The position numbers were made by a program, and so were the translations under genes. The notes beneath the pieces are model-generated. The model was not told the origin of the DNA. It ran no database searches and was given only the letters and a program-made list of their open reading frames with translations. This document shows positions 35,967-46,796 of a stretch of DNA of 64,000 bases, in pieces. The stretch comes from CAVPCZ01 sp963702445 (GTDB taxonomy: Bacteria; Bacteroidota; Ignavibacteria; UBA10030; UBA6906): contig CAVPCZ010000018.1 in the NCBI GenBank assembly GCA_963702445.1, positions 124,001-188,000 on the forward strand. Reading direction: 5' to 3'. Every line of letters begins with the position of its first letter. Positions within the stretch are counted from its first letter, which is position 1.

Positions 35967-37142
35967 TGAGCCTGAGCCGCACACTGGTCATCGCCGAAGG
36001 ACAACTCGGCGACCTGCTTCTGCTCGTTCCCGCCCTTCGCGCTCTGAAAGCCGGCAACACCACACAGCACCTTACCGTCCTCGTTGTGAAACGCCGGCCG
36101 GGAGGTGCGGGTGTTGCGGATGCAGGCCCCCTTCTCTATCAGGGCGGCGACAGCGGTCCGGCCTCGGTGTTGAAATCCCTGCCCTACGTGGACCGCGTTC
36201 TCGAACTGGACCGTGCGCGTTTGCGGGCACTCAAAGGAACGGCACGCCTGCGCGGCGAATGGGAAATCATCCGGACACTCCGGCGTGAACGGTTTGATGC
36301 GGTCATATGCACCTTCCCCGAGGACCGTTTCGTTCTCTGGGCTCGTGCCTCGGGAGCCCGCAGAAGGGTGGGGCAGTATGCCCAGCCGCTGCGCCGGCTG
36401 CTGACAGATACGCCGCACATCCTGAAAGAAGATCGGGGAGTGATTCGCTACTACCTTGCTCTTGCATCTGCCCTCGGAGCAAAGGCGGAGGATGAACGGA
36501 CGGAGTTCGTGATCCCGGCTCCGGCCCGGGCGTGGGCCCGGGAGTTCATTGCAGCGCACTGTCCCGGAACAGGCCCCCTTGTCGATCATCAATCCGGGAG
36601 CCAGCGGGGACTACAGAATCTGGCCGCCGGAACGGTTTTCGGCCCTTCTGGCGAAGCTGCAGGCGAATGGTGTGCGGGTGATCCTTTGCGGAGGGCCGAT
36701 GGACGATGAGGTCATGGAGGCTGTTACGGCAGCGTGCCAATCAGCAGTTCCGGTGGCACGCATGGGGTCGGACCTGACACGCGATGGCGCGCTCTTCGCC
36801 GGGAGCGATCTCGTGGTGACGAATGATTCCGGCCCGCGGCATCTGGCCATAGCCGCCGGTGCACGGTCGCTCGCCATAATCCAGCGGCATCATCACCGTG
36901 CGTGGGGTGTCTATGCGGAATCCGATTCCTTTACGGCGGTCAGGACGGAAGAGGAGTGTCCGGTGTGTCCGCGCGGCGTGTGCCATGACAGACGCCGCGA
37001 AGGAGAACGGTTCGGATGCGTGTGCGTGAGGATGGTCAGCGTGGAGATGGTGTATGATCGTGTGATGCGTATGCTCAGCGTTTCTTCGTCCGGTACTCCT
37101 CGTACGTCATTTGATGGTACGGATCGACCCGTCCCAGCTTGA
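35966..37142 (+). CDS. Family 9 glycosyltransferase, heptosyltransferase-like (one frameshift)
   Basis: GT9/ADP-heptose:LPS heptosyltransferase fold. The ATG at 35966 overlaps the previous stop (TAATG). RTLVIAEGQLGDLLLLVPALRALKAG is the N-terminal Rossmann motif. SIINPGASGDYRIWPPERF and LVVTNDSGPRHLAIAAG are the C-terminal donor-binding motifs. One extra C in CCCCC at about 36572-36576 shifts the frame; removing it gives a continuous protein. It probably adds heptose or another sugar to lipopolysaccharide core on the cytoplasmic face. The last 68 bases overlap the convergent DUF4835 gene, so the true end may be slightly earlier. Confidence 0.82.
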
Positions 37143-37992
37143 TGTAGATCGTCGGGTCCGGGTACTCCAGCAGGATGTCTGCCAGCTCAAGATACTTCGT
37201 ATCAAAGAACGTTTTCACAGCCAGATTCCGTGCTTCGACCGTCTTGCGGGCGGCGCTGGCCTTCTCGACCGCTGCCGCGATATTTTCAATCGCCTTCTTC
37301 CTGTCCGCTCCGAGTGAATCCAGTCCGCTGAAATGATACTTGTACACCACCGTCCGCATCGGGCTCACGGAGGGGCGCAACAATTCCGTAATCAACTGCG
37401 TGCGGCTGTAGCCGGTGGTCACCAGCTGCCACCCTTTCTGGCCGCTTGAACGTCCCAGGCTTGCCACGTCCATTGCCTTCTGGAACCAGGGAGTCCCGCC
37501 GAGGTTCTCGTAGGTGTCGTAATCATACCCCAGAATCAGATAGATATAGAAATCCAGGAAGCTGGTCAGGTCGTTGTAAGTGTTCGGGGCGTGTGAGATC
37601 GGCCGCCCCTTGATGTAGGTGAATTCCCAGACTTCATCCAGCAGACGCACGACCGCAGTGCTCTTATTTGTGCCATAGAGCGGCCGCTGGCTCCCCACGA
37701 AAACCTGCGCAATGTACTTGTTCTCTCCGGTCACGTTCTGGATAAAAATGTCCAGGGTGCACTTCACCTTATCCTCGATCTGTTCCGTCCCCCACTGGTA
37801 GTTGTTGACGTAGTACCTGACGTCATCGGCAAAATCGCGCAGGAGGTCCTTGTTCGCGGAAGTCACCGATTCATAGTTCACCTGTACGGTGCAATCCATC
37901 TGCTGGGCACCCGCAGGGAGAGCGAGCACGAAGCCGATCATGAGGGCGCCGGATACGCGTACGAGCGTATGGACAGTCGACTGCAGGGACAT
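37075..37992 (-). CDS. DUF4835 family protein (PorD-like, T9SS-associated)
   Basis: 305 residues. The ATG at 37992 is set by AGGAGG about four bases upstream; an in-frame ATG at 38082 has no ribosome site. A signal peptide ends at LPAGAQQ. CTVQVNYESVTSANKDLLRDFADDVRYYVNNYQW, CTLDIFIQ and FLDFYIYLILGYDYDTYENLGGTPWFQKA match DUF4835, which is annotated in Bacteroidota as the T9SS-related protein PorD. This fits the sorting tails on the proteases at 39-47 kb. It is the first minus-strand gene and converges on the GT9 gene. Confidence 0.78.
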   Translation of the reverse strand: MSLQSTVHTLVRVSGALMIGFVLALPAGAQQMDCTVQVNYESVTSANKDLLRDFADDVRYYVNNYQWGTEQIEDKVKCTLDIFIQNVTGENKYIAQVFVGSQRPLYGTNKSTAVVRLLDEVWEFTYIKGRPISHAPNTYNDLTSFLDFYIYLILGYDYDTYENLGGTPWFQKAMDVASLGRSSGQKGWQLVTTGYSRTQLITELLRPSVSPMRTVVYKYHFSGLDSLGADRKKAIENIAAAVEKASAARKTVEARNLAVKTFFDTKYLELADILLEYPDPTIYIKLGRVDPYHQMTYEEYRTKKR

Positions 37993-38361
37993 GGGTCCTC
38001 CTTCAAGGGAATGCTGTAGGAGAATATACATGATTTCACTGCAGACTTCAACCGTGGAATCCGCCCCTGGCTCGATTTTCACCGTGGTGGTTCGATTTTG
38101 AGGTAATGAAAAGGGCCGCCCCAGTCACCGGTTGAGCCGATTTTCCCTTCGGAAAGTAGGCCGGACCTGCGAGGATGCCGGAAAACGGGGAGGGCTGAGT
38201 AGTACTGAGACAGGAATCCGGAATATACGTGAACAAACACATGATGCCATCTCCGGCCTTGGCCGTCCCGAACCAACGGAGTTGCGAGGCTGCGAGAACA
38301 TGGCGATTTCATGCATCGATTAACCACCCTTGTCCTTACAACATAAACATTGTATATTGGC
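37993..38361. other. Intergenic region upstream of hicA
   Basis: A 369-base gap between the divergent DUF4835 and hicA genes. It holds the DUF4835 ribosome site next to 37992 and promoter-like hexamers for hicA at its right end. No gene, tRNA or clear terminator was seen in the remainder. Confidence 0.5.
38330..38358 (+). promoter_or_regulatory. Promoter-like hexamers for hicAB
   Basis: TTGTCC (38330-38335), 17 bases, TATATT (38353-38358). The predicted start of transcription falls at or a few bases after the hicA ATG (38362), so hicA would be leaderless or start from a slightly different site. Confidence 0.4.
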
Positions 38362-38535
38362 ATGACGGGGAAAGCGCTCATCAAAGTACTGAAAGCCAAC
38401 GGGTGGCTGTTGGATCGAATAAAAGGAAGCCATCACATGCAAAGAAGGAAGAGAGCGATCCTGTTCCCATGGCACAGAGCCAATCTCGTGAAGGCAATTC
38501 TCACTCAAGCTGAAAGAGAAGAAGGAATGAAGTAA
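38362..38535 (+). CDS. hicA: HicA-like mRNA interferase toxin
   Basis: 57 residues of the HicA/YcfA double-stranded RNA-binding fold. MTGKALIKVLKANGWLLDR and the GSHHM motif with the catalytic His are clear. The segment after it (FPWHRANLVKAILTQAE) is several residues shorter than the usual VPVHG...LKKGTLXXILKQA, so the toxin may be weakened or carry a small deletion. No ribosome site precedes either in-frame ATG (38350 or 38362). Its TAA overlaps the hicB region by one base, as in most HicAB operons. Confidence 0.75.
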   Translation: MTGKALIKVLKANGWLLDRIKGSHHMQRRKRAILFPWHRANLVKAILTQAEREEGMK

Positions 38536-39032
38536 TGCAGTACTATGCGAAAATTGCCAGAAAAGAAGGATCCTTTCTTGTCTCTTTCCCGGACTTCCCC
38601 AACATCAACACTTATGGCAAGACCTTGCAGAAAGCACTTGCGAATGCGGAAGAAGCGCTGAATGGTTCTCTCGAGTCGGATTTTGAACGCGGGTTCTCTC
38701 TTCCCTCGCCGACAAAACCGATCGGCAAACAGTATTATGCCATTCCTCTTCTTCCTCATCTCGGTATAGCATTCGCATTACGTAGATTGCGCAGCGGCAG
38801 ATCGCAGACGGAGATAGCGGCACAATTGGGCATTTCCTATCAAGCGTACCAGCGGCTGGAAAACCCCCGGTTGTGCAATCCGACCATTAAGACGCTGGAG
38901 AAGATCGGTCCGGTGCTGGGAGTGAAGATTGAAGTGGAACTTTCTCTCTCCAAGAAGTCCATCCGGGCCGGAACTCCAGCACGAACCAGAAAGCCCCGGC
39001 CAAAACTCGACCGGGGCTTTCGCTTGACTTAA
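38535..39032 (+). CDS. hicB: HicB-type antitoxin with XRE helix-turn-helix
   Basis: Antitoxin and repressor of the hicA toxin. The N-terminal HicB_like domain (MQYYAKIARKEGSFLVSFPDFP, then YGKTLQKALANAEEALN) blocks the toxin. A C-terminal XRE domain (RSGRSQTEIAAQLGISYQAYQRLENP) would bind the operon promoter. The last 25 residues are Arg/Pro/Lys-rich and coincide with a hairpin in the DNA, so the frame probably reads through a terminator and the ancestral end lay earlier. 165 residues. Confidence 0.82.
   Translation: MQYYAKIARKEGSFLVSFPDFPNINTYGKTLQKALANAEEALNGSLESDFERGFSLPSPTKPIGKQYYAIPLLPHLGIAFALRRLRSGRSQTEIAAQLGISYQAYQRLENPRLCNPTIKTLEKIGPVLGVKIEVELSLSKKSIRAGTPARTRKPRPKLDRGFRLT
38990..39020. 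terminator. Bidirectional hairpin terminator at the end of hicB
   Basis: AAAGCCCCGG (38990-38999) pairs with CCGGGGCTTT (39011-39020) around an 11-base loop, with A/T edges on both sides. It lies inside the hicB frame and faces the end of the M28 pseudogene on the other strand, so it can serve both. Confidence 0.7.
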
Positions 39033-39114
39033 GCCCGTGAGCAACGGTGTCATTGAGCTGGACGCCAAGCCCGGCGAACCCGGGCCGTGACGCAAAACGG
39101 TGGGACAAATGACA

Positions 39115-41561
39115 CTACCGGAGCAAAAGAAGGCGCTTGGTTTCCACGAAGTCTCCCGCCCTCAACCGGTAGAAGTACACGCCGCTCGACAACTTGCCCC
39201 CGTCAAACTTGGCTTCATGATACCCTGCCTCCATTTCTCCATTCTGAAGAACGAGCGACCTGCTGCGCCGAGAGAGTTGAAAACGGCGAGATGTCACGTG
39301 TGACCTTCCAGGCAGGCCGTACCGGATTGTGGTCGAGGGGTTGAAGGGGTTGGGGTAATTCTGCCCGAGGGAAAACTCCGTCGGGACCCCCTGCAGGTCT
39401 GCGATAGAAGAGATCACCACCTGGAATTGATAGTTCTTCCGGAATGTCTTCTGGCCGAAAGAAAACCTGGACTCAACAATAACCTGAGCACCATAGTACT
39501 GAGGGGAGAGTAGGCCGGGGCGAATGGTAAATGTTACTTTCTCGGAATCGCCGGGAGCGAGGGTGAACTTTGTCGGAAAGACAGAAACGGCCTTATCAGG
39601 GTCTACATTCCCCGGGTCAACAGAAACCACGAGTGAATCGACGGCGAAGCCAATATTTCGCACCATGAATGTTGTATCATGGCGCGAGGTGGTCATGCTG
39701 ATGCGGCCAAGATCTACTGTTTCGCGTATCCATGGTGATCATTGCTTCCGTTGTATTCCCCATGGTGGAGAACTTTACGTTATCAATGTACCTACCATCC
39801 GAGACTGCGGATATCCATATCATCCGATACTCATGAGGAATCTAAATCGCAGGGGATGATTTGCATAACTGGAAATATCTATTATCTCATGAACCCAGGT
39901 TGGCTGCACACCCCCATAAATCGGAGTATCGACATTGAACCACGGACCTGTTCTTCCCATATACGTGTGGTTCCCGCCGACCGGATTCCAGGTTAAACCA
40001 TTATCCGTGCTCATTTGAACCTGTGCATAGTCGTACCCATAACTCATAGCCCACTGTGTATCGAACTCAAGAAACATTTTAAGTGCGCTCTGTGCGGGAA
40101 TCTGATTGTTGTACTGTGAGCGTTGCACTTGAATTTGGAGAGTAGTTACCACCGGGAGAATCGGTGATTGATGTCGGGGCAGAAACAAATCTTTCCGTTG
40201 TCGGTATTCCATCCGCCTGTCGTTTCCCAATCCGTCAATGTGCTTGCCTCGTCAGACCATACCAGAGCGAGATCAGCAACCAGAAATTGGTGGAAGGATG
40301 ACAGGAGGCTCACTCCCGGGTGGATTGAAACCCCCTCCGCCTGGGGGGAGATGTTCTCACTATGGTCGAGTTCTCGTCTTGCGCGGCAATGTAATACTGG
40401 ACTTCAGTGCCACTGGGTAATGCGGGAAAAGCGAGACTATATTTCCCCCCTCCCGGTTGGGGTCGCCAATAATTTCACTGAAAGTGCCATAATTCCCGCC
40501 GAGCGTTCTTGTCCGATAATACATTCTTGGAGCCCGAAGGCCAGTTCCGATTTGCATGCCAGTGTAAATAGCTAAGTCGGTGGTGGCTGCATGTGCTGGA
40601 TTGACAGTGGGTACCGGTGTATGAACCACGTCAAAATTGAGTTGCAGGGCGAGAAAGGCAAGTGTACCCAGAGCAAGCTTGGCCATCTTTAGGTAGTATG
40701 GACGGTTCAAGTATTGAACTCGGTCATTTATGGTGTGATAGTAGATAGTTCCTGTCAAAAAAGGCGTCCTGGTCAAATAGGATTCCGTCATAGCCATTGT
40801 ACCAGAAAGGTGCCTGATCACGATCCGACATGGGGGGAAAGGCCACTATATTCAAACCTATTTCGTACTAGGCTGTTAATTTCCATCATGTGATTACGGA
40901 TCTGGACTGAATGAACACGCTCGAGTTCTTGCACATGGCACTGCCCATCGTTGTTGGAATCCCAACCCAGGACTTCCAGATTGATGAAACCAAGTATTGA
41001 GTCGCCGGCAGCAGCAGCCTGGTTCGCGTAGTAGGTGCTTCCAATGAGATATGGGAATACCTCTTCTTCATCCCATAGGGCGTAAACAATGGTGAATGGA
41101 AACGAGTAATGAGAGAGTATCCGGGCAGCTTCAAGAACTGCGGCAACTGCCGATCCATTGTCATCTGCACCTGGGGCAACTGGTCCCGCAGGCATAGCAT
41201 CATAATGTGCGCAAATGACAAACTTTCTCTTTGGAAACAGAGTCCCGAGTTGCGTCGCGAGAACATTGTTCCCCGTGGCGCTGTAGTTCTGTATGGTTAC
41301 CGGTAGTCCGTAGGATGCCAGTTTCTGTTCTATGTACGTCTCCGCAAAGGCGTTTCCCGGTTGATCTCTATGTCGGGAGAGAATCGTCTGAGGTGTTCCG
41401 TTGATTATTGTGGGAACTTCTCCGGAGAGTTCCTTGACAAACAGAATCAATGAATCGATTTTCACGGAATCGATGATTTGCCGAATAACCGGTGACTGTG
41501 CATGGAGAGGTGTCTGCGGAAGAAGGAGCACAATCAACAAATACTGCATAACCTTTTTCAT
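39115..41561 (-). pseudogene. Decayed tandem copy of the secreted M28 aminopeptidase
   Basis: Same design as the intact copy next to it, but broken into at least four frames. 41561-40818 encodes the signal peptide and M28 start (CAHYDAMPAGPVAPGADDNG, WDEEEVFPYL). 40821-40360 continues from the YYHTINDRVQYLN segment. 40230-39820 covers the VQPTWVHEIIDIS region, and 39696-39115 the Ig-like part and sorting tail (FSLGQNYPNPFNPSTTIRYGLP to TKRLLLLR). One break lies in the GGGGGG at 40833-40838. This is far more damage per kilobase than in the rest of the window, so real decay is likely, though poor read placement in the duplication could add errors. Confidence 0.75.
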
Positions 41562-41677
41562 GATGTCTCCTCTGCAATTGTGCTTTCGTCATGTGTTCGT
41601 ACTGGCATAGCTCGTCAATCCTGTTGTCGGCTATTTCATGCTGCCGGCGGTGAACTGACTTCTACGGCGAGCTTCAA

Positions 41678-44114
41678 CTATTTAAGAAGAAGAAGTCCTC
41701 TTGTTTGTGTGAAGTTTCCAGCCTGAAGTCGGTACAAGTATACCCCGCTCGAAAGCCCGCTGCCGTCGAACTTCACCTCGTGATACCCTGCCTCCATGTT
41801 CGCCATTCTGAAGAACTGGGCAACCTGCTGCGCCGAGAGTGTTGAAGACCGTCAGCGTCACGTTCGACCTATGGGGCAGGCCGTAGCGGATCGTGGTCGA
41901 GGGGTTGAAGGGGTTGGGGTAGTTTTGCCCGAGGGAAAACTCCGTCGGGACCCCCTGCAGGTCTGCGATAGAAGAGATCACCACCTGGAATTGATAGTTC
42001 TTCCGGAATGTCTTCTGGCCAAAAGAAAACCTGGACTCAACAATAACCTGAGCACCATAGTACTGAGGGGAGAGTAAGCCGGGGCGAATGGTGAAGGTCA
42101 CTTTCTCGGAATCGCCGGGAGCGAGGGTGAACTTTGCCGGAAGGACAGAAACGGCCCTGTCGGGGTCTACATTCCCCGGGTCAACAGAAACCACGAGCGA
42201 ATCGGCGGCGAAGCCGATATTTCGCACCATGAATGTCGTATCGTAGCGCGTCGTGGTCATGCTGATGCGGTCAAGATCTACTGTTCGCGTATCCATGGTG
42301 ATCATTGCTTCCGTCGTATTCCCCATGGCGGAGATCTTTACGTTATCAATGTACCAGCCATCCGAACCGGGGAAGTTGATATCGTCGGATACAATGAGGT
42401 GCCTGAATGTGAAGGGAAGTCTTGCGTAAGGTGATATATCAATGATTTCATGGACCCAGGTCGGCTGCACACCACCATAGATCGGTTTGTCGATGTTGAA
42501 CCATGGAGTTGTTCTTCCCACATACGTGTGTTGCCCGGCCAGCGGAATCCAGGTTGAACCGTTATCCGTGGTAATTTGTACCTGCGCATAGTCGAATCCA
42601 TACTCAGTCGCCCACTGGGCATCAAACTCAAGAAAGGTCTTGACTGCACTTTGAGCCTGAATAGGATTCTTCACTGTGAAGGTTACCATTGAATTAGGGG
42701 GATAGTTTCCACCTGGAGAGTCTGTAAATGATGTCGGTGGGGAGAGGTATTTGTCCGAAGTCAGGCTCCATCCACCTGTCGTTTCCCAGTTCGTCATGGT
42801 GTTTGCTTCATCAGACCATATCACTGTGAGATCAGCCACCAGGAATTGGGAGAAGGCTGACGGAGGTATGCTCCCGGGTGGATTGAATCCCCCTCCGCCG
42901 GAAGGGAATGTTCTGACTATGGTTGAGCTCTCGTCTTGCGCGGCAAGGTAGTACTGGACTTCGGTGCCACTGGGTAATGCGGGCACGTCGAGACTATAGT
43001 TCCCCCCTCCGGTTGGGGTCCCGACAATTGCGCTGAAATTGCCGTAGCTTCCGCCGAGTGTTCTTGTGCGATAGTACATTCTCGGAGACCGAGAACCGGT
43101 TCCAATTGGTTTGCCGGTGTAGATAAACACACCCGTGCTCGCCGCTTGTACTGGAATAACAGCCGCTATCGGTGTATGAACGATGTCAAAATTGAGTTGC
43201 AGGGCAAGGAAGGCAAGCGTACCCAGAGCGAGCTTGGCCATCTTCACGTAGTAGGGCTTGTTGATGTACTGAACGCGGTCGGATGTGGTGTGATAGTAGA
43301 TGTTCCGGTCAAAAAAAGCGTCCTGATCAAATAGAACAGCATCATAGCCATGGTACCAGAATGGTGCCTGATCGCTGTCCGATACGGGCGGAAATGCCAC
43401 CATATTCAAACCTATTCCGTACTGGCTGTTTATTTCTATCATGTGACTGCGGATCTGGACAGAATGAACACGCTCCAGTTCTTGCACGTGGCACTGTCCA
43501 TCGTTATTGGAATCCCAACCCATCATTTCCAGATTGATGAAACCGAGTATCGAGTCGCCTGAGGCAACAGCCTGGTCTGCGTAGTACATGCTTCCAATGA
43601 GATATGGGAATACTTCTTCTTCATCCCATAGGGCGTAAACAATGGTGAATGGAAACGGGTAATCAGAGAGTATGCGGGCAGCTTCAAGAACTGCGGCAAC
43701 CGCAGATCCATTGTCATCTGCACCTGGGGCAACTGGTCCCGCAGGCATAGCATCATAATGTGCGCAAATGACAAACTTTCTCTTTGGAAACACAGTCCCG
43801 AGTTGCGTCGCGAGAACATTGTTCCCCGTGGCGCTGAAGTTCTGTATGGTTACCGGTAGTCCGTAGGATGCCAATTTCTGTTCTATGTATGTCTGAGCAA
43901 GGGCATTTCCCGGCTGATCTCTATGCCGGGACAAAATCGTCTGTGGTATTCCATTGATAGTAGTTGGAACCTCTCCGGAGAGTTCCTTGACAAACAGAAT
44001 CAATGAATCGATTTTCACGGAATCGATGATTTGCCGAATAACCGGTGACTGTGCATGGAGAGGTGTCTGCGGAAGAAGGAGCACAATCAACAAATACTGC
44101 ATAACCTTTTTCAT
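41678..44114 (-). CDS. Secreted M28 aminopeptidase with T9SS sorting tail (frame-broken near C-terminus)
   Basis: About 812 residues. Signal peptide MKKVMQYLLIVLLLPQTPLHAQ. The M28 zinc peptidase domain spans about 70-310: CAHYDAMPAGPVAPGADDNGS (His and bridging Asp), WDEEEVFPYL (catalytic Glu), INLEMMGWDSNNDG and the late DQAPFWYHGYDAVLF. Beta-sandwich domains follow (VHEIIDISPYARLPF, DGWYIDNVKISAMG), then an Ig-like domain and the type A T9SS tail LGQNYPNPFNPSTTIRYGLP. An extra G in GGCGCAGCAGG near 41843 shifts the frame; removing it gives MEAGYHEVKFDGSGLSSGVY and an end at LLLLK (stop 41680-41678). Exported through T9SS to the cell surface or medium, it would trim peptides. Confidence 0.85.
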
Positions 44115-44232
44115 GATGTCTCCTCTGCAATTGTGCTTTCGTCATGTGTTCGTACTGGCATAGCTCGTCAATCCTGTTGTCGGACTAGTTCATGCTGTCG
44201 GCGGTGAACTGACTTCTCCGGCGAGCCTAAAC

Positions 44233-46796
44233 TTATTTCAACATCATCAGTTTCTTCGATTGGACAAAACCTCCTGCCTGTAGTCGGTAGAAGTACACTC
44301 CGCTCGAGAGATTCGCTGCGTCGAATTTGATCTCATGATACCCGGCATCCTGTTCTCCATTCTGGAGAAGGGCGACCTGCTGGCCGAGTGTGTTGAAGAC
44401 TGCAAGTGTCACATGCGACGACTTGTGGGCAGGCCGTAGCGGATCGTCGTCGAAGGGTTGAAGGGGTTGGGGTAGTTCTGCCCAAGCACGAATGCCGTCG
44501 GGATCTCCTTCTCCTCCTGAACAATGCCGGTGGGGTCTACCACGCGGATCGTTATCGTATCGCGCCAGTATTGAGTTGCATTGCTCGAAAACAGGAGCTC
44601 GAAGCGGATGTCTTTCGTTCCCACGCACCAGGTGGAGAATGCAATTCTTATCGGGCTGCTGATCCGTACCTCCCCTGGTGTGATGTCGCCGACAGAGAAT
44701 GATGGGTTGCTGGACGCTATGGTGGCGGCAGTATCAAGCGGGCGAATTGCTCCTTCGATGGCCGGAGTGGAAACGGTCGTCCCTGTGTTGCTGATTTTGA
44801 GTCGGAAGCCTACAGTCGATCCCCATTGTGGAATCGTGCTGGATGTATCGCCAACACAGGTCACTGGACCGGCGGTGGCTATGAGGGACATCGAAGTCAG
44901 GAACCGGGAAGAGCCAATCGTGAAATCGTGCGTTCGCAAGTCGATGGGGTAGAACCCTTCGGTCGACGGTGCTCTTAATCGTGTGCCCAGGATGCTATCG
45001 CCGGGCAAACCATCGCCGTGGAGCCCGTCGTTTACCATGACGACACTATCTTGAACCACGCCGGTGAGATTTCTGATGATGAGTGAAACAGCCATCGAAT
45101 GGTTACCGGGGTTGGTGAGCACTGCCGTTACAGTGAGCGAATCCACTCCGGGACGGACATATGGATTCAGAGCGGAAACATCGTGCACGTACGATAGCGT
45201 GTTTATCCACTGGAGGGCGCGTTTCACCACATCATCCTCGCCTCTTGCCACGCCGTCGCGGGTGAGCCAGACCTCTTCATCCACAGGAAAGCTCTTGTGC
45301 ATCAGGAATCCCTCGTTGTTGACGAGCGATTGCATCTGCGTGGTGGCACAACGATAGTACCAATTTCCGAAAATCGGGCCTACGATTGCTGCCCCGTGAC
45401 CCGCAATATAGGCGCCGTTTGTCGGAAGACCAAAGAACCGTACCATCGGGTGAGACCGCATTCGAAACGGCACATGATCTCCCAAACTCAAGGCTTGCGG
45501 GCCAGTCAACACCGCAATAGGGCGGTCATAGTAGTCCGGACGTGGTTGAAATGACCCCGGGGGATCGGAAAAATAGAACCCAAAATGGTCTGTCCCGCTG
45601 ACACGTGTTGCGGTTCGGGCGCGTGAAGGACTAATGGGATCTTCATTGAAGAGGTAGTCCAATCCGGCATTGGCTGCGCTCCAGCTATCGGCGGAACCTA
45701 TGTTGTACCGGAAGTCGAGAACCAAGCCGCTTACTTTCTTCACTGCTGTGAGCTCCCTTATGGCCGATTCAAAAGCAGGTCCTACCGCAGCGTCCCAGCA
45801 GTATGCATAGACATAGCCAATTGACGTGCCGTCGACGACTCCCCATGTGATTCTCTCTCCCTTCGCGTAGTCGGGCATCTTCACACCGGGCACGGCAACC
45901 TGCTCGGTCCCAAACAAAGAGAGATAGTCCAGGTTGGCGAGAGAGGCGGTCGGCAGATGAACAGTGTCTCCTGTCGAATATTTCACCACGTCGACAGTAT
46001 CAAAAAGCCCCCAGTTGCTCCCTGCGCTCGCCAGCAACCCATGCCTCATGCTGCGCGGCGAACTTCCGTAATTGGTTCCTCCCCACCACTCAATGGGGAG
46101 TTCAGCTGAGAGGAGTTCGGGATACAGCTGTCTCCAAGGAATTCCATCATATCCGAGAATGATATCTCCTGGTACGATTCCCAGCGGATGAACCGCGAGG
46201 GCTTTGTAGACGAGCAGGGAGCTATCAGGCAACGGAGTGAGTGCAGCCCCGAAACTTCCTGCCCAACCCCAGCCGCTGGGAAAGAATACCGGGGTCCCCG
46301 GTTTGTAGACGATTTTTCCCCCCTCCATGAAGTAACCATCCAGGTCAAGATCGGACATCCAGGTGTGTATCTCCTGGAGCGACAGGTACATGTGACCCAT
46401 AATTCCCCAGAGACGGCCTCTGCTCACACCAGCCTCAATCTCCGGACGATACACTGCCTTAAGAGAATCCCAGTTCACTGCAAGATTCGGGAACCCTGCG
46501 TACTGCTTGTCAATGAGATCCCAGAAGAAGTCGAATACCTGGAGCTTGGTGGCTGTGGAGGGACCCGGACCCCAGAAAGAATCTATGAAGGCACGCCAAT
46601 CCTGAGCGGTGTAGTGTCCAGGTCTTTTGAAAGACCGGGATGCTGTCGAATCGTGTGCCGCCTCTTCACGATCCTGAGAGAGAGTTAAGTAATCCGCACC
46701 TGGAGACTTGCGGTACAGACCTTCAGGAACCTGGGCCTGAACATTAAGCGATAGAAGCACTGCAATGGTTTCGATCATAGCCATCATTCTCGTCAA
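44233..46796 (-). CDS. Secreted S41-family protease with T9SS sorting tail (one frameshift)
   Basis: About 853 residues. The TTG at 46796 lies 4-5 bases after GGAGGTGA; ATG 46787 is alternative. A signal peptide ends LNVQAQ. A tail-protease-like region (DFFWDLIDKQYAGFPNLAVNWDSLK) and a PDZ-like stretch (GIVPGDIILGYDGIPW) precede the S41 core (VSGLVLDFRYNIGSADSW, then PQALSLGDHVPFRMR with the likely Ser). Beta-sandwich domains follow, and the tail has VLGQNYPNPFNPSTTIRYGLP. A missing C at the CCC near 44425 breaks the frame; with it the protein ends HKSSHVTLAVFNTLGQQVALL and then FVQSKKLMMLK. Lies between the M28 genes and the HTCS regulator, same strand. Confidence 0.82.

Larger units (their letters stand above)
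39115..44170. repeat. Tandem duplication of an M28 protease gene and its upstream region
   Basis: Two units of about 2.5 kb in direct orientation, roughly 39115-41640 and 41678-44170. The coding parts are highly similar along their whole length, and about 60 bases before each ATG (starting catgatgtctcctctgcaat) are nearly identical. The duplication therefore carried the promoter and ribosome site with the gene. Confidence 0.8.

Noticed and set aside
46188..46688. A 166-residue plus-strand frame inside the S41 protease
   Set aside because: No ribosome site or homology; lies entirely opposite a protein with clear domains.
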